In this document: one piece after another, positions 26,692-36,243 of the stretch
Layout: every line of letters starts with the position of its first letter
Numbering within the stretch: the stretch's first letter is position 1
DNA from: Muribaculaceae bacterium
Lineage (GTDB): Bacteria > Bacteroidota > Bacteroidia > Bacteroidales > Muribaculaceae
DNA: 64,000 nucleotides
Assembly: GCA_009775265.1 (NCBI GenBank)
Contig: VSPG01000006.1
Location: forward strand, 8,222 to 72,221
Direction of reading: 5' to 3'
Position numbers and translations under genes: made by a program
Notes under the pieces: model-generated
What the model saw: the letters and a program-made list of their open reading frames with translations, nothing else
What the model was told of the DNA's origin: nothing
Database searches by the model: none

Positions 26692-28728
26692 TTGGCAAAC
26701 TTATTTCAACGAATCATGCTGTTTGCGGCAGCATGCACAGCCGCATCAGGCGCAATGGCCCACGAAGCGGAGCAGACAAAAGATTCTCTGGGGCGCGTAC
26801 AGCTGCATGAAGTGACTGTAGGTGCCCGCCTGCGACACCTCAACGAAGCCGTGAGACTCGATTTGCAGACCAACCCCGTGCAGTCGTCGCAGCAGGTGCT
26901 CCGCATAGTGCCGGGTCTGTTCATTGCACAACACGCAGGTGGCGGCAAAGCCGAACAGATATTCCTCCGCGGCTTCGACCTCGACCATGGCACAGACATA
27001 AACATAGCTGTCGACGGCATGCCCGTCAACATGCTGTCCCATGCCCACGGCCAAGGCTATGCCGACCTCCATTTCCTCATGCCGGAACTCATCGACATGG
27101 TTGACTTCGACAAAGGTCCCTACGATGTGGCGCGCGGCGACCTGGCAACCGCGGGATATGTGGAATTCCGCACCAAAGACCGCATGCCCACCGAAGCCGG
27201 AATCGAGATAGGCATGCACAACTATCAGCGCTACAGGGCATCCGCATCGTTTCTGAACAACGACAGGCAATCGTTCTACGCAGCAGCCTCATTCCTTACC
27301 GACGACGGCTTCTTCGATGCCGGACAGAACTTCAAGCGTTTCAATGCGATGACAAAATACACAAACTGGAGCGACATGTCGAAGTTCAGCATCATAGCGT
27401 CGCACTTCAACAGCACATGGAACGCATCCGGACAGATTCCCGAACGAGCCGTGGACAACGGCCTTATCGGATGGTTCGGCTCGCTCGACCCCAGTGAGGG
27501 AGGCAGCACATCCCGCACAAGCCTTCAGGCGGTGCACCATCTGCATCTCGACAACGGCTCGTCGTTCAACACCAACATCTGGGCGTCGTACTATACTTTC
27601 AATCTGTTTTCGAATTTCACTTTCTATCTGCACGACCCCGAGAACGGCGATGAAATCCGCCAGCACGAGCGCCGCCTGCTGTCCGGCGCAAACTCTTCCT
27701 ATACTTTGCCTTTCGAGACGGGCGTCGGCACATGGAAACTGAGCGCAGGCGCAGGCTTCCGCTACGACGCCGTGCGCGATCTCGGCCTTTACCATGCCGT
27801 GAAGCGTCACGACATCGGCACCTATTCTTTTGGTGATGTCGACCAGAGTTCCCTGTTCGCTTACGCAGGCCTTGAAATGAACATAGGCGAAAAACTTGTC
27901 ATCTATCCCGGCGCACGTGTCGACTGGTTCAAAATGTCCTATCGAGACCGCATGAAAGAGGCCGAAGGCACATTCGACAGCCGCGCCAATTCACAGGCAA
28001 AAGTGTCGCCGAAACTAAGCGTCGTCTACACACCTGTCGAAAATCTCGAACTTTTGGCTAAATTCGGACGCGGATTCCACAGCAACGACGCGCGCGTAGT
28101 AGTGATAGAGGACGGCAAAGAAACCCTGCCAGGAGTCACTGCCGTCGATCTCGGGCTTAAATACAAACCCGTGCCGGGCATGCTGCTGAACCTGACAGGA
28201 TGGTACATGCACAGCGAACAGGAGTTTGTCTACGTAGGCGACGAAGCCATCGTAGAGCCGTCCGGGCGCTCGCGGCGCTTCGGTATAGACGTGGGCATGC
28301 GCTACAATTTCGCCCGCAACTTCTTCTTCCGCACCGACTACACATGGTGTCATGCCCGCAGCATAGACGAGCCCGAAGGACAGGACTACATTCCGCTCGC
28401 ACCCGTACACACACTCGTGGCAGGACTCACATGGAAGAAAGGCGGCTTCAACGCAGGCATAAACTGCCGATGGCTCTCCGACCGCCCTGCCAACGAGGAC
28501 TACTCACTCACGGCGCAAGGCTACTTCATCGTCGACCTAAATGCCTCCTACACCTATCGCCGTGTCACTTTCGGCACTGCGATAGACAACCTTTTCAACC
28601 GCAAATGGCGCGAGGCACAGTTCGCAACAGAGACTCTTATCCCCGGCGATTCCGAGCCCGTGACCGACGTATGCTTCACTCCCGGCACGCCATTCACCCT
28701 CCGCGGCTTCGTAAGTTTCCGCTTCTGA
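26692..28728 (+). CDS. TonB-dependent receptor
   Basis: The protein has a plug domain (LHEVTVGARLR, RIVPGLFIAQHAGGGKAEQIFLRG when read in pieces, DGMPVN) and a barrel ending in the aromatic residue expected for outer-membrane proteins (GFVSFRF). The in-frame TTG at 26692 gives a good signal peptide with an Arg (MANLFQRIMLFAAACTAASGAMA). The ATG at 26716 would remove the charged start, so the TTG is preferred. It lacks the CarboxypepD-like domain and SusD partner of glycan receptors. Uptake of a metal complex or cofactor is more likely, but the ligand is unknown. A weak -7 box (TAACTTTA) lies at 26671-26678. Confidence 0.85.
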   Translation: MANLFQRIMLFAAACTAASGAMAHEAEQTKDSLGRVQLHEVTVGARLRHLNEAVRLDLQTNPVQSSQQVLRIVPGLFIAQHAGGGKAEQIFLRGFDLDHGTDINIAVDGMPVNMLSHAHGQGYADLHFLMPELIDMVDFDKGPYDVARGDLATAGYVEFRTKDRMPTEAGIEIGMHNYQRYRASASFLNNDRQSFYAAASFLTDDGFFDAGQNFKRFNAMTKYTNWSDMSKFSIIASHFNSTWNASGQIPERAVDNGLIGWFGSLDPSEGGSTSRTSLQAVHHLHLDNGSSFNTNIWASYYTFNLFSNFTFYLHDPENGDEIRQHERRLLSGANSSYTLPFETGVGTWKLSAGAGFRYDAVRDLGLYHAVKRHDIGTYSFGDVDQSSLFAYAGLEMNIGEKLVIYPGARVDWFKMSYRDRMKEAEGTFDSRANSQAKVSPKLSVVYTPVENLELLAKFGRGFHSNDARVVVIEDGKETLPGVTAVDLGLKYKPVPGMLLNLTGWYMHSEQEFVYVGDEAIVEPSGRSRRFGIDVGMRYNFARNFFFRTDYTWCHARSIDEPEGQDYIPLAPVHTLVAGLTWKKGGFNAGINCRWLSDRPANEDYSLTAQGYFIVDLNASYTYRRVTFGTAIDNLFNRKWREAQFATETLIPGDSEPVTDVCFTPGTPFTLRGFVSFRF

Positions 28729-28733
28729 TTCCG

Positions 28734-28783
28734 ATAAGACACAGCGCCCCTGCAGGCATGCCTGCAGGGGCGCTGTGTCTTAT
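28734..28783. terminator. 50-bp perfect palindrome acting as bidirectional terminator
   Basis: Two 25-bp arms (28734-28758 and 28759-28783) are exactly complementary with no spacer. It lies between the convergent TonB receptor and MFS genes. The outer ends are A/T-rich, which fits termination on both strands. Confidence 0.85.
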
Positions 28784-28793
28784 TTATATGCAA

Positions 28794-30206
28794 CTATTCC
28801 TCCGCACTCTCTGCCTCAGCGGCAAGCACGGCATCGGATTTCTTCACATTAGGCTCCTCGAGTCCATAATTGTGGCGGGAGTTGAGCGCTTTGAGCCATA
28901 TGCCGAAGATAATGGCAAGCACACCGAACGACGCAAAGATAAGCATCGGCACACGGTAGCCTCCCGTAGCATCCAACGTCTCGCCTATCAGCAGAGGCAC
29001 AAGGCACAGACCGATGTTCTGAATCCAGAAAATCAGGCAATAGGCCGAGCCAAGGATATTTGCATCTATAATTTTAGGCACCGACGGCCACAAAGCGGCC
29101 GGCACGAGAGAAAACGACACTCCGAGCACAAGAATCAGAGTGACAGCCAACCACACGGCAGGCACAGCAGGCAGCAGCAGCGCGAAGCCAAGATGGCAGC
29201 AGGTCATTATCACAGCGCCTACGATAAGCATCGTGGCCCCGTAGCCTTTGTAGTCGAGGAAAGCGCCGAGGAAAGGCGTCAGCACCATTGCAAGAATCGG
29301 GAACACGCTGAACAGACGGGCTGCCGTTTCGGCGCTCACGTCGAGTGTCTCCTGAACATAGTTCGGGGCATAGCGCTGGAACGGGAAAATGCCGCTGTAA
29401 TACAGCACGCACAACATGGCCACAAGCCAGAACATCTTGCTGCGAAGAATCTTGCCGAGATCGGAGATATGGAACTCCTCGTCCGAGCCGTCTTCCGCCA
29501 CTCCATTCGCGCCTGCACCCAGTTCGCGGTCGAGCTTGCGGTCCATAAACACAAACACCGTGTAGCTGAGCAGACCGATTACAAGCAATGCCGTGCAGAA
29601 CGCCACCGGAGCGAGCACCGACTGGTCAAACCTTCCGGAAATCAGCGGCGAAATCCACATCACAGCAAACACGCCGAGACGCGCGATGGACATTTCCACG
29701 CCCATGGCAAGCGCCATTTCCTTTCCTTTAAACCATTTTGCAATGGCTTTCGACACCGTAGTGCCGGCCATTTCGCATCCGCAGCCGAATATCATGAAAC
29801 CGAGCGAAGCCATCTTCGCACTGCCGGGAAAAGACACCCACCAGCTGTCGAGCCATCCGCACATCGCAGTGGCCTGGAACCATTCGCTGATGCCTACAAG
29901 CTTTATCGCCGCACCAATCACCATAAGCGATGCCGACAGCAGACCAGTAAAACGGATTCCGGTCTTGTCCAGAATGATTCCTGCAAAAATCAGGAAGAAA
30001 AAGAATACGTTAAGGAAATACTCCGACGCCGCATAGGTGCCGAACGAGGCGCTGTTCCAATGCAACTTGTCTTCAAGAAGCGACTTTAGCGGCGACATCA
30101 CGTCGACAAACATGTAGGCGAAGAACATCATCGAGGCTATAAGCACAAGGGCCAGCCAGCGTGCCCAAGCCTTGTCGTTGAGCAGTTGTTGAGTTTTTGC
30201 TGTCAT
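28794..30206 (-). CDS. MFS transporter
   Basis: This 470-residue protein has 12 predicted membrane helices in two halves, with a central cytoplasmic loop rich in charged residues (DRKLDRELGAG and EDGSDEEF). GIILDKTGIRFTG after the second helix is a variant of the MFS loop motif. No substrate can be assigned from sequence. The neighbouring convergent TonB receptor may work on a related nutrient, but they have separate promoters. It is divergent from the AI-2E-family gene. Confidence 0.88.
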   Translation of the reverse strand: MTAKTQQLLNDKAWARWLALVLIASMMFFAYMFVDVMSPLKSLLEDKLHWNSASFGTYAASEYFLNVFFFFLIFAGIILDKTGIRFTGLLSASLMVIGAAIKLVGISEWFQATAMCGWLDSWWVSFPGSAKMASLGFMIFGCGCEMAGTTVSKAIAKWFKGKEMALAMGVEMSIARLGVFAVMWISPLISGRFDQSVLAPVAFCTALLVIGLLSYTVFVFMDRKLDRELGAGANGVAEDGSDEEFHISDLGKILRSKMFWLVAMLCVLYYSGIFPFQRYAPNYVQETLDVSAETAARLFSVFPILAMVLTPFLGAFLDYKGYGATMLIVGAVIMTCCHLGFALLLPAVPAVWLAVTLILVLGVSFSLVPAALWPSVPKIIDANILGSAYCLIFWIQNIGLCLVPLLIGETLDATGGYRVPMLIFASFGVLAIIFGIWLKALNSRHNYGLEEPNVKKSDAVLAAEAESAEE

Positions 30207-30246
30207 TACTTATGATTATTATGGTTTATTACGTTCAACTAAACTG

Positions 30247-30254
30247 CAAAATTA
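30247..30254 (-). promoter_or_regulatory. -7 box for the MFS gene
   Basis: The minus strand reads TAATTTTG, matching TAnnTTTG, about 40 bp upstream of the ATG. Confidence 0.5.
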
Positions 30255-30266
30255 ATGATTTATTGC

Positions 30267-30274
30267 TAACTTTG
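30267..30274 (+). promoter_or_regulatory. -7 box for the AI-2E-family gene
   Basis: TAACTTTG matches TAnnTTTG, 29 bp before the ATG at 30304, back to back with the MFS promoter. Confidence 0.55.
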
Positions 30275-30303
30275 CCCAACATTTTCAATACAATTTTACA
30301 CAA

Positions 30304-31455
30304 ATGCCAAACAATACGTCGCAAGAGCAGCGTCCGTACACATTCGACCGGGTGGTGCGGCTGCTCATCTCCGCAGCCGCCCTCATATTGGCCATATGGC
30401 TTGTCAACACCCTGCGTGCCGTGCTCCTGCCTTTTCTTGTGGCATGGCTGATAGCTTACATGCTGGAGCCTTTCGTCCAGTACAACCGGCTGCTGCTCAG
30501 AGTGAAGACACGCCTTTTGCCTATTTTCGTGACACTTTTCGAGACATTGCTCTTATTAGTCGCGCTCGGAGTGATATTCATGCCTGGCATCGCAGACGAA
30601 GCAAGACAGATGGCCGTTCTCATAAACCACTATGCCTCCGGCTCGGCCAGCATACCATTCATTCCCGCCGGCGTGCACGACTTCCTGCGCAGCGAAATCG
30701 ACTTCCGCGACATAGCCTCACGCCTCACCCGCCAGGACTGGCACGACATAGCCACAGGCTTCACCGAGTTGCTGGCCGGCGGATTCAGTCTCGTCATGGC
30801 CGTGTTCAACTGGTTTTTAGTAGTGCTGTACGTAGTGTTCATAATGCTCGACTACGAACGTCTGCTCCGCGGCTTCCGCCGTATGGTGCCCCCGAAGCGC
30901 CGCGCCATAGTGTTTGCCGTGGCAAGCGACGTCAAAGACAGCATGAACCACTATTTCCGCGGTCAGGCTCTCGTGGCGCTCTGCGTCGGCATCCTGTTCA
31001 GCATCGGATTTGCCATAATCGGCATGCCGCTGGCCATCGTGCTCGGAATGTTCATCGGGCTGTTGAACATGGTGCCCTATCTGCAACTCATATCTATAAT
31101 ACCCACCACACTGCTCTGCGTTGTCTACTCCATGGACTCCAACGTGGAATTCTGGAACATATGGGGACAATGCATTGTTGTATACATAGTGGTGCAATGC
31201 ATCCAGGACTTCATTCTCACGCCGAAAATAATGGGCAAAGCCATGGGGCTCAATCCGGCCATCATACTGTTGTCCATCTCGGTCTGGGGCACACTGCTCG
31301 GCTTCGTGGGCTTCATCATAGCCCTGCCGCTGACCACGCTGCTGCTCGCCTACTACGACCAGTACATAAGCCGGCGGGAAGACGGCGAGAGCGATGAAGA
31401 ACATGATAGGGACATCAAAGCACTGCACGAAATGACAGAATTTCCAAACGAATAA
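30304..31455 (+). CDS. AI-2E family (PerM/YdiK-type) membrane protein
   Basis: The 383-residue protein has the layout of the AI-2E/UPF0118 family: two N-terminal helices with LPFLVAWLIAYMLEP, a soluble insert around residues 95-165, then five or six further helices including GMFIGLLNMVPYLQ and the family-typical PKIMGKAMGLNPAIILLS. Members export varied substrates or act as Na+/H+ antiporters, so the family name should not be read as proof of AI-2 export. The stop codon is directly followed by the ATG of the next gene, indicating coupling. Confidence 0.88.
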   Translation: MPNNTSQEQRPYTFDRVVRLLISAAALILAIWLVNTLRAVLLPFLVAWLIAYMLEPFVQYNRLLLRVKTRLLPIFVTLFETLLLLVALGVIFMPGIADEARQMAVLINHYASGSASIPFIPAGVHDFLRSEIDFRDIASRLTRQDWHDIATGFTELLAGGFSLVMAVFNWFLVVLYVVFIMLDYERLLRGFRRMVPPKRRAIVFAVASDVKDSMNHYFRGQALVALCVGILFSIGFAIIGMPLAIVLGMFIGLLNMVPYLQLISIIPTTLLCVVYSMDSNVEFWNIWGQCIVVYIVVQCIQDFILTPKIMGKAMGLNPAIILLSISVWGTLLGFVGFIIALPLTTLLLAYYDQYISRREDGESDEEHDRDIKALHEMTEFPNE

Positions 31456-32805
31456 ATGCAGCAGAACAACAGAGCACAATTCGCCACCCGTCTGGGAGTA
31501 GTGGCCGTAACGGTAGGCTCGGCCGTAGGGCTGGGCAACATCTGGCGTTTTCCTTATGAGGCCGGAGTCAACGGCGGAGGAGCCTTCCTGCTGCTCAACC
31601 TGTTTTTTGTATTCGTAATCGGCGTGCCGGTGATGTGCGCAGAGTTCGTAATCGGAAGGCACACCGGCTCCAACGTGCGCTCCGCATTCCGCCGCCTTGC
31701 CCCGGGAAGCGCATGGAGTCTTGTGGGCTACATAGGCATCACGGCCTCCATCCTGATTCTGAGTTTCTATTCCGTAGTGGCCGGATGGACCATGGAATAC
31801 ATCTACCGATCCCTGACCGACTTCTGCGGCATCCGGTCGGCCACCGCGCTCCACGACAGATTCGACACCTTCGCCTCAAGCAACTGGCGCCCCGTCATGT
31901 GGACGCTCCTGTTCCTGCTGTGCAACTACGCCATCCTCGCCCGCGGCGTGGAAAAAGGCATAGAAAAAGTCAGCAACATACTGATGCCGCTGCTGTTCAT
32001 AATCCTCATAGCATTCTGCATCAACTCTCTGTTCATGCCTGATGCAGGAAAAGGACTTTCCTTCCTTTTCCGACCGGATTTTTCGCAACTCACCCCGAAA
32101 TCCGTACTCAGCGCCATGGGACAGGCCTTTTTCTCGCTAAGTCTCGGGCTGGGATGCCTCATCACCTACGCAAGCTATTTCTCGCGCCGCACGCCACTGA
32201 TGAAGACCGCTTTCCTTACTGCGTCGCTCGACAGCTTCGTAGCCATCATGGCCGGCGTCATAATATTCCCCGCAGTTTTCACCTACGGAAAGGAGCCCGC
32301 AGCCGGTCCGAAGCTCGTGTTTGAAGTGCTGCCGGCCATTTTCGCCGAAATGCCCCTCGGAGCCTTGTGGAGCACACTTTTTTTCCTGTTGCTGTTTCTT
32401 GCATCGCTCACAAGCACAATTTCAATGAGCGAAATTTCCATAGCCTGCATGTGCGACGACCTCGGAATGAAGCGCCGCAATGCAACACGTCTCAACATTG
32501 GCATCGCCATGGCGTTCGGAACCCTGTGCGCGCTGTCGTTCGGCTGCCTCGGAGGAGTGCGCGTGTTCGGCATGACGCTTTTCAACCTTTTCGACTACGT
32601 GTCGTCCAACGTGCTTCTGCCCTTAGGCGGCATGCTCATATCCATCTTCGCAGGGTGGCGCCTCAACCATGCGGTGCTCAAAGGCGAACTCGACGCCACC
32701 TCCCGCGGCGGCCGCATATTCCTTCGGATACTCATCTTCTGCATGCGCTACGTCGCCCCACCCTGCATCCTCATCGTCTTCCTCGCCGGCATCGGCGTGC
32801 TTTGA
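31456..32805 (+). CDS. Sodium-dependent transporter, NSS family (second copy)
   Basis: The 449-residue protein shares the NSS hallmark helix 1 (VTVGSAVGLGNIWRFPYE) and the following GGGAFLLLN and GVPVMCAEFVIGR segments with the protein at 5139-6506. Overall similarity is clear by eye along the whole length, including MGQAFFSLSLG in the middle, so the two are paralogues. A bacterial amino-acid or amine symport role is likely. It directly abuts the AI-2E-family gene. Confidence 0.93.
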   Translation: MQQNNRAQFATRLGVVAVTVGSAVGLGNIWRFPYEAGVNGGGAFLLLNLFFVFVIGVPVMCAEFVIGRHTGSNVRSAFRRLAPGSAWSLVGYIGITASILILSFYSVVAGWTMEYIYRSLTDFCGIRSATALHDRFDTFASSNWRPVMWTLLFLLCNYAILARGVEKGIEKVSNILMPLLFIILIAFCINSLFMPDAGKGLSFLFRPDFSQLTPKSVLSAMGQAFFSLSLGLGCLITYASYFSRRTPLMKTAFLTASLDSFVAIMAGVIIFPAVFTYGKEPAAGPKLVFEVLPAIFAEMPLGALWSTLFFLLLFLASLTSTISMSEISIACMCDDLGMKRRNATRLNIGIAMAFGTLCALSFGCLGGVRVFGMTLFNLFDYVSSNVLLPLGGMLISIFAGWRLNHAVLKGELDATSRGGRIFLRILIFCMRYVAPPCILIVFLAGIGVL

Positions 32806-32897
32806 CAAAAATGGCTTAAGTCCGCACCCGTTTGCGAGATTTTCACTACCTTTGTAAAAATCTCATCACACAAATGACACATAACCATATTACACAG

Positions 32898-32933
32898 AAT
32901 CCCCTGCCAGGCTTATGCACTTGACAGGGGATT
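32898..32933 (-). terminator. Hairpin downstream of the M3 peptidase gene
   Basis: A 9-bp stem (arms AATCCCCTG and CAGGGGATT) lies 28 bp past the stop of the minus-strand M3 peptidase gene. It lacks a good U-tract. Confidence 0.45.
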
Positions 32934-32960
32934 ACTTACAGGTATCTAAGATTCGGATTC

Positions 32961-35078
32961 TTACTTCACAAGGCCGCGGTTTCGGAGCAATGCGTCGACG
33001 CTGGGCTTATGGCCGCGGAAGCGCACGTACAGTTCCATGGGATCGGCGCTGCCGCCGGCTTCAAGGATATTCGTCTTGAAAGAGCGGGCGGTTTCGGGAT
33101 CGAAGATGCCCTTTTCTTTGAACAATTCAAAGCCGTCGGAATCAAGCACCTCAGCCCAAAGGTAGGTGTAATAGCCCGATGCGTAGCCATCGCTTCCGAA
33201 TATGTGCTTGAAATAAGGCGAACGATAGCGGAAGGTGAGTTCGGCAGGCATGCCGAGTTTGTCTGCAACCTGCTTTTCAAATTCGAGCACGTCGATATCT
33301 GCATCGGGGTTAAGTTTGCCGTACTGGAGGTCGAGCAGGGCAGCACCGGCCAGCTCGGCAGTGGCAAAGCCCTGATTGTGTGTGGATGCAGCCTGGAGCT
33401 TCTCTATCAGTTCGTCAGGTATCACCTCGCCGGTCTTATAGTGACGGGCATATGTGCGCAGGAGTTCCGGCTCCATGGCCCAATGCTCGTGAATCTGCGA
33501 GGGAAGCTCTACGAAGTCGCGGTCCACGTTCGTGCCGGCCTGCATCTTATAGCGTGCGCGAGTGAGCATGCCGTGCAGACCATGGCCGAATTCATGGAAC
33601 ATGGTTTCCACTTCGTCAAGAGTGAGCAGCGAAGGCAGTTCGGCGGTGGGACGCGTGAAATTGCCGACATTGAACACCACAGGGCGCGACGACGTGCCGT
33701 CAGGTTCGGTCCACGAACCCTTGAACTCGCTCATCCACGCACCCTGGCGCTTGCTCGCGCGGGTAAAGTAGTCGGTCATGAACACGGCTACGTGTTCGCC
33801 GGTTTCGGCGTCGGTAACGTCGTATACGTTCACTTCATCGTAATATTTGGGAGCATCGGTCATCTCCGTGAACTTGATACCGTAGAGGCGCTCAGCCATG
33901 GCGAAAATACCGTTGCGCACGCTGTCGGCCGCGAAATACGCGCTCACCTGCGATTCGTCGAAATCATATTTCTTCTGACGCACCTTTTCGGCATAGTAGT
34001 AATAGTCGTAAGGCTCAATTTTCACTCCGGCTCCTTCCTCATCGGCCACAGCCTGCATTTCTGCCACTTCTTCCTTGACTTTTGCAACGGCAGGAGTCCA
34101 TATCTGCATTAGCAGCGACTCAGCGGCATCTACGCTGCCGGCCATCACATTGTCGGTCATATAAGAACCGTAATCCTTGAAGCCGAGAAGTTTGGCTTTT
34201 TTGGCACGGGCCTGGAGGATTTTGTTGATTACGGGCAGGTTGTTGTTCTCGCCGTCGGTGGCCTGCGTCGTATAGCCTTCATAGATGCGGCGGCGCAGAT
34301 CGCGGTTTTGGGCGAACTGCAGCACGGGCAAGCGGCTGGGAGCGTGGAGTGTGAACACCCATTTTCCCTTTTCGCCGCGCTTTTCCGCTTCCTCGGCCGC
34401 TACGGCTATGGTGCTCTCGGGCAGTCCGGCCAGGTCTTCTTCCTTGTCTATGACTACAGAGAAGGCATTGGTGGCATTCAGCAGGTTTTTGTTGAATTTC
34501 AGATACAGGTCTGCAAGCTCCGAATTTATAGCTTTGAGCTGTTCTTTATCGGCATCGGCAAGCAGAGCGCCGTTGCGGGTGAAATCCTTATACATTTTCT
34601 CCACGGCGAGAAGCTGGTCGGAAGCAAGGCCGAGGCTGTCGCGATGGTCGTAAAGATATTTCACGCGGCCGAAAAGCTTGTCGTTCATCATCATCTCGTC
34701 GGAATGCGCCTGGTAAAGGGGATAGAACTGTTCGGCGATTTCCATCATCTCGGGCGATGAATTGCTTTCTTCAAGCGCCGCGAATACCGGCACCACACGC
34801 TCCAGTATGGCACCGGTGCGGTCAAGGGCAAGGATAGTGTTGTCGAACGTAGGCGTGGAGTCATTTTCGGTTATGGCTTTGATTTCCTCGTTCTGCTGTT
34901 CGATTCCGGCCTGCAATGCAGGCAGATAGTCCTCATAAGCGATTTGGTCGAACGGAGGGATGCCGTAAGGCGTGTCGTACTCCGCAAGGAACGGATTATC
35001 GTGCATTTTCTGTTGTGTACAGCTTGTGCCCACGGCGAGTGCCGTAGCCAACAAGGCGGTTGTGAGACTGTGTTTCAT
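32961..35078 (-). CDS. M3-family metallopeptidase lipoprotein (peptidyl-dipeptidase Dcp-like)
   Basis: The ATG at 35078 gives 705 residues with a lipobox VGTSC (Cys20); an in-frame TTG lies two codons upstream. The zinc site HEFGHGLHGML is around residue 495, as expected for the M3A oligopeptidase/Dcp group. The domain TVEEMFHEFGH-like context and GYASGYYTYLWAEV near the C-terminus are also family features. The lipid anchor implies trimming of peptides in the periplasm or at the cell surface. It starts 25 bp after the EEP-domain gene and may be the last gene of the rhomboid operon. Confidence 0.92.
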   Translation of the reverse strand: MKHSLTTALLATALAVGTSCTQQKMHDNPFLAEYDTPYGIPPFDQIAYEDYLPALQAGIEQQNEEIKAITENDSTPTFDNTILALDRTGAILERVVPVFAALEESNSSPEMMEIAEQFYPLYQAHSDEMMMNDKLFGRVKYLYDHRDSLGLASDQLLAVEKMYKDFTRNGALLADADKEQLKAINSELADLYLKFNKNLLNATNAFSVVIDKEEDLAGLPESTIAVAAEEAEKRGEKGKWVFTLHAPSRLPVLQFAQNRDLRRRIYEGYTTQATDGENNNLPVINKILQARAKKAKLLGFKDYGSYMTDNVMAGSVDAAESLLMQIWTPAVAKVKEEVAEMQAVADEEGAGVKIEPYDYYYYAEKVRQKKYDFDESQVSAYFAADSVRNGIFAMAERLYGIKFTEMTDAPKYYDEVNVYDVTDAETGEHVAVFMTDYFTRASKRQGAWMSEFKGSWTEPDGTSSRPVVFNVGNFTRPTAELPSLLTLDEVETMFHEFGHGLHGMLTRARYKMQAGTNVDRDFVELPSQIHEHWAMEPELLRTYARHYKTGEVIPDELIEKLQAASTHNQGFATAELAGAALLDLQYGKLNPDADIDVLEFEKQVADKLGMPAELTFRYRSPYFKHIFGSDGYASGYYTYLWAEVLDSDGFELFKEKGIFDPETARSFKTNILEAGGSADPMELYVRFRGHKPSVDALLRNRGLVK

Positions 35079-35103
35079 TGGCAACTATATTATTAATGTG
35101 TTG

Positions 35104-36243
35104 TTATTGGTTCTTAACGTCATCCTCGTCCCACACGAAAGTTGTGAGCAACGGATAATGGTCGGAGCCCTTAAGGTCGCCGCGCTTTATGCCGGCCGGG
35201 CGGAAAGCGCCCTTCCAAAGCACATGGTCGATACGGAAAAAGAAACGGTTGTCGTTGTAGGTGTGCGTAGGACCGAAAGCCACTTCGGGCCACACCTCTT
35301 TCAGCCCCTGGTCGGCAAGCATATGGAGAGTATAGCACCCGGGCACATCGTTGAAATCGCCGCACACCACCACATTCTCGCCGCCATAATACTCGATGTA
35401 GCGGCAAAGGTCCGACGCCTGCACGGCACGGCGCATGGCCGCGAGTTCGAGTTTGTAGAGCAGCGTATTGCGCAAATCGTCTATGCTTTCGTCGGAGCGC
35501 AGACGTGTGAGGTCTCTGTATGCGGCTTTGTCCTCGCGCGTGAGACGGAACGACTGCATGTGCACGCTGAATATGGCAAGCCTGTGTCCCTCCACTTCGG
35601 CCACATAGCCGCTGATGTCGGCAAAATTATCGCGCTCGCGCTTAGGTTTTTCAAGATGGAGCGGCGTGACGGGATATTTTGAAAATATGGCCATGGCATG
35701 GCCATTGAGGGTCACGAAAGGATAGCGCGCATGCAAACTGTCTATCTGCGCCTGCGTGATAGCAAAATCCCGGTTGCATTCCAATATCTTAAGTTCCTGC
35801 ACGCAGGCAATGTCGGCATCGATGCGCAGTATTTCGCTTAATATTGGATTTACGCCGCCGGGGTAGTTGTCTTTGACATCTCGCAGGTTGTTGACATTGT
35901 ATGTAAGCAGCGTGAACACGCGCTCGGACGGAGTACCGTGAGGTATTCCGCCGCCTATATTCAGCGGGCACGAAGCCCACACCGTAGGCCACGAAGCTAA
36001 TATAGCTGCCACCGGAACCAATGCCGTCTTGTGCCACCATATCATGTCCGCCACAAGCAGAAACACCGAAAGAGCCAGCCACGCGGGAAAAGACAGGATA
36101 ATCACTCCCATAATGGGGGTATCCACAGGGGATTCGTATCCCGAATAGGCCGTAACCACCAGTGCCGTCCCCACGATTACATTGAGCAACAGCACCATTG
36201 CGTTGGCATACCTACGCCACACGGAAATAGATGTGCCACTCAT
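35104..36243 (-). CDS. Membrane-anchored endonuclease/exonuclease/phosphatase (EEP) family protein
   Basis: The 379-residue protein has three hydrophobic helices in residues 12-90 and then an EEP catalytic domain. Catalytic residues are visible as TYNVNNLR, Glu150 in CVQEL, GDFND (Asp296, Asn298) and SDHYP (Asp361, His362). The family covers nucleases and phosphodiesterases of lipids and nucleotides. The membrane anchor suggests a lipid or extracytoplasmic substrate, which is inference. Its ATG overlaps the stop of the preceding rhomboid gene (ATGA). Confidence 0.88.
   Translation of the reverse strand: MSGTSISVWRRYANAMVLLLNVIVGTALVVTAYSGYESPVDTPIMGVIILSFPAWLALSVFLLVADMIWWHKTALVPVAAILASWPTVWASCPLNIGGGIPHGTPSERVFTLLTYNVNNLRDVKDNYPGGVNPILSEILRIDADIACVQELKILECNRDFAITQAQIDSLHARYPFVTLNGHAMAIFSKYPVTPLHLEKPKRERDNFADISGYVAEVEGHRLAIFSVHMQSFRLTREDKAAYRDLTRLRSDESIDDLRNTLLYKLELAAMRRAVQASDLCRYIEYYGGENVVVCGDFNDVPGCYTLHMLADQGLKEVWPEVAFGPTHTYNDNRFFFRIDHVLWKGAFRPAGIKRGDLKGSDHYPLLTTFVWDEDDVKNQ

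Noticed and set aside
28200..30089. A 629-codon plus-strand open frame across the TonB receptor end, the palindrome and the MFS gene
   Set aside because: It crosses a terminator and two convergent, well-identified genes. Its product is Arg/His-rich without any domain.
32847..32933. A plus-strand -7 box (TACCTTTG) followed by a hairpin, suggesting a small RNA of about 75 nt
   Set aside because: There is no -33 box at the right distance and no U-tract after the hairpin on the plus strand. The hairpin is better explained as serving the minus-strand M3 peptidase gene.
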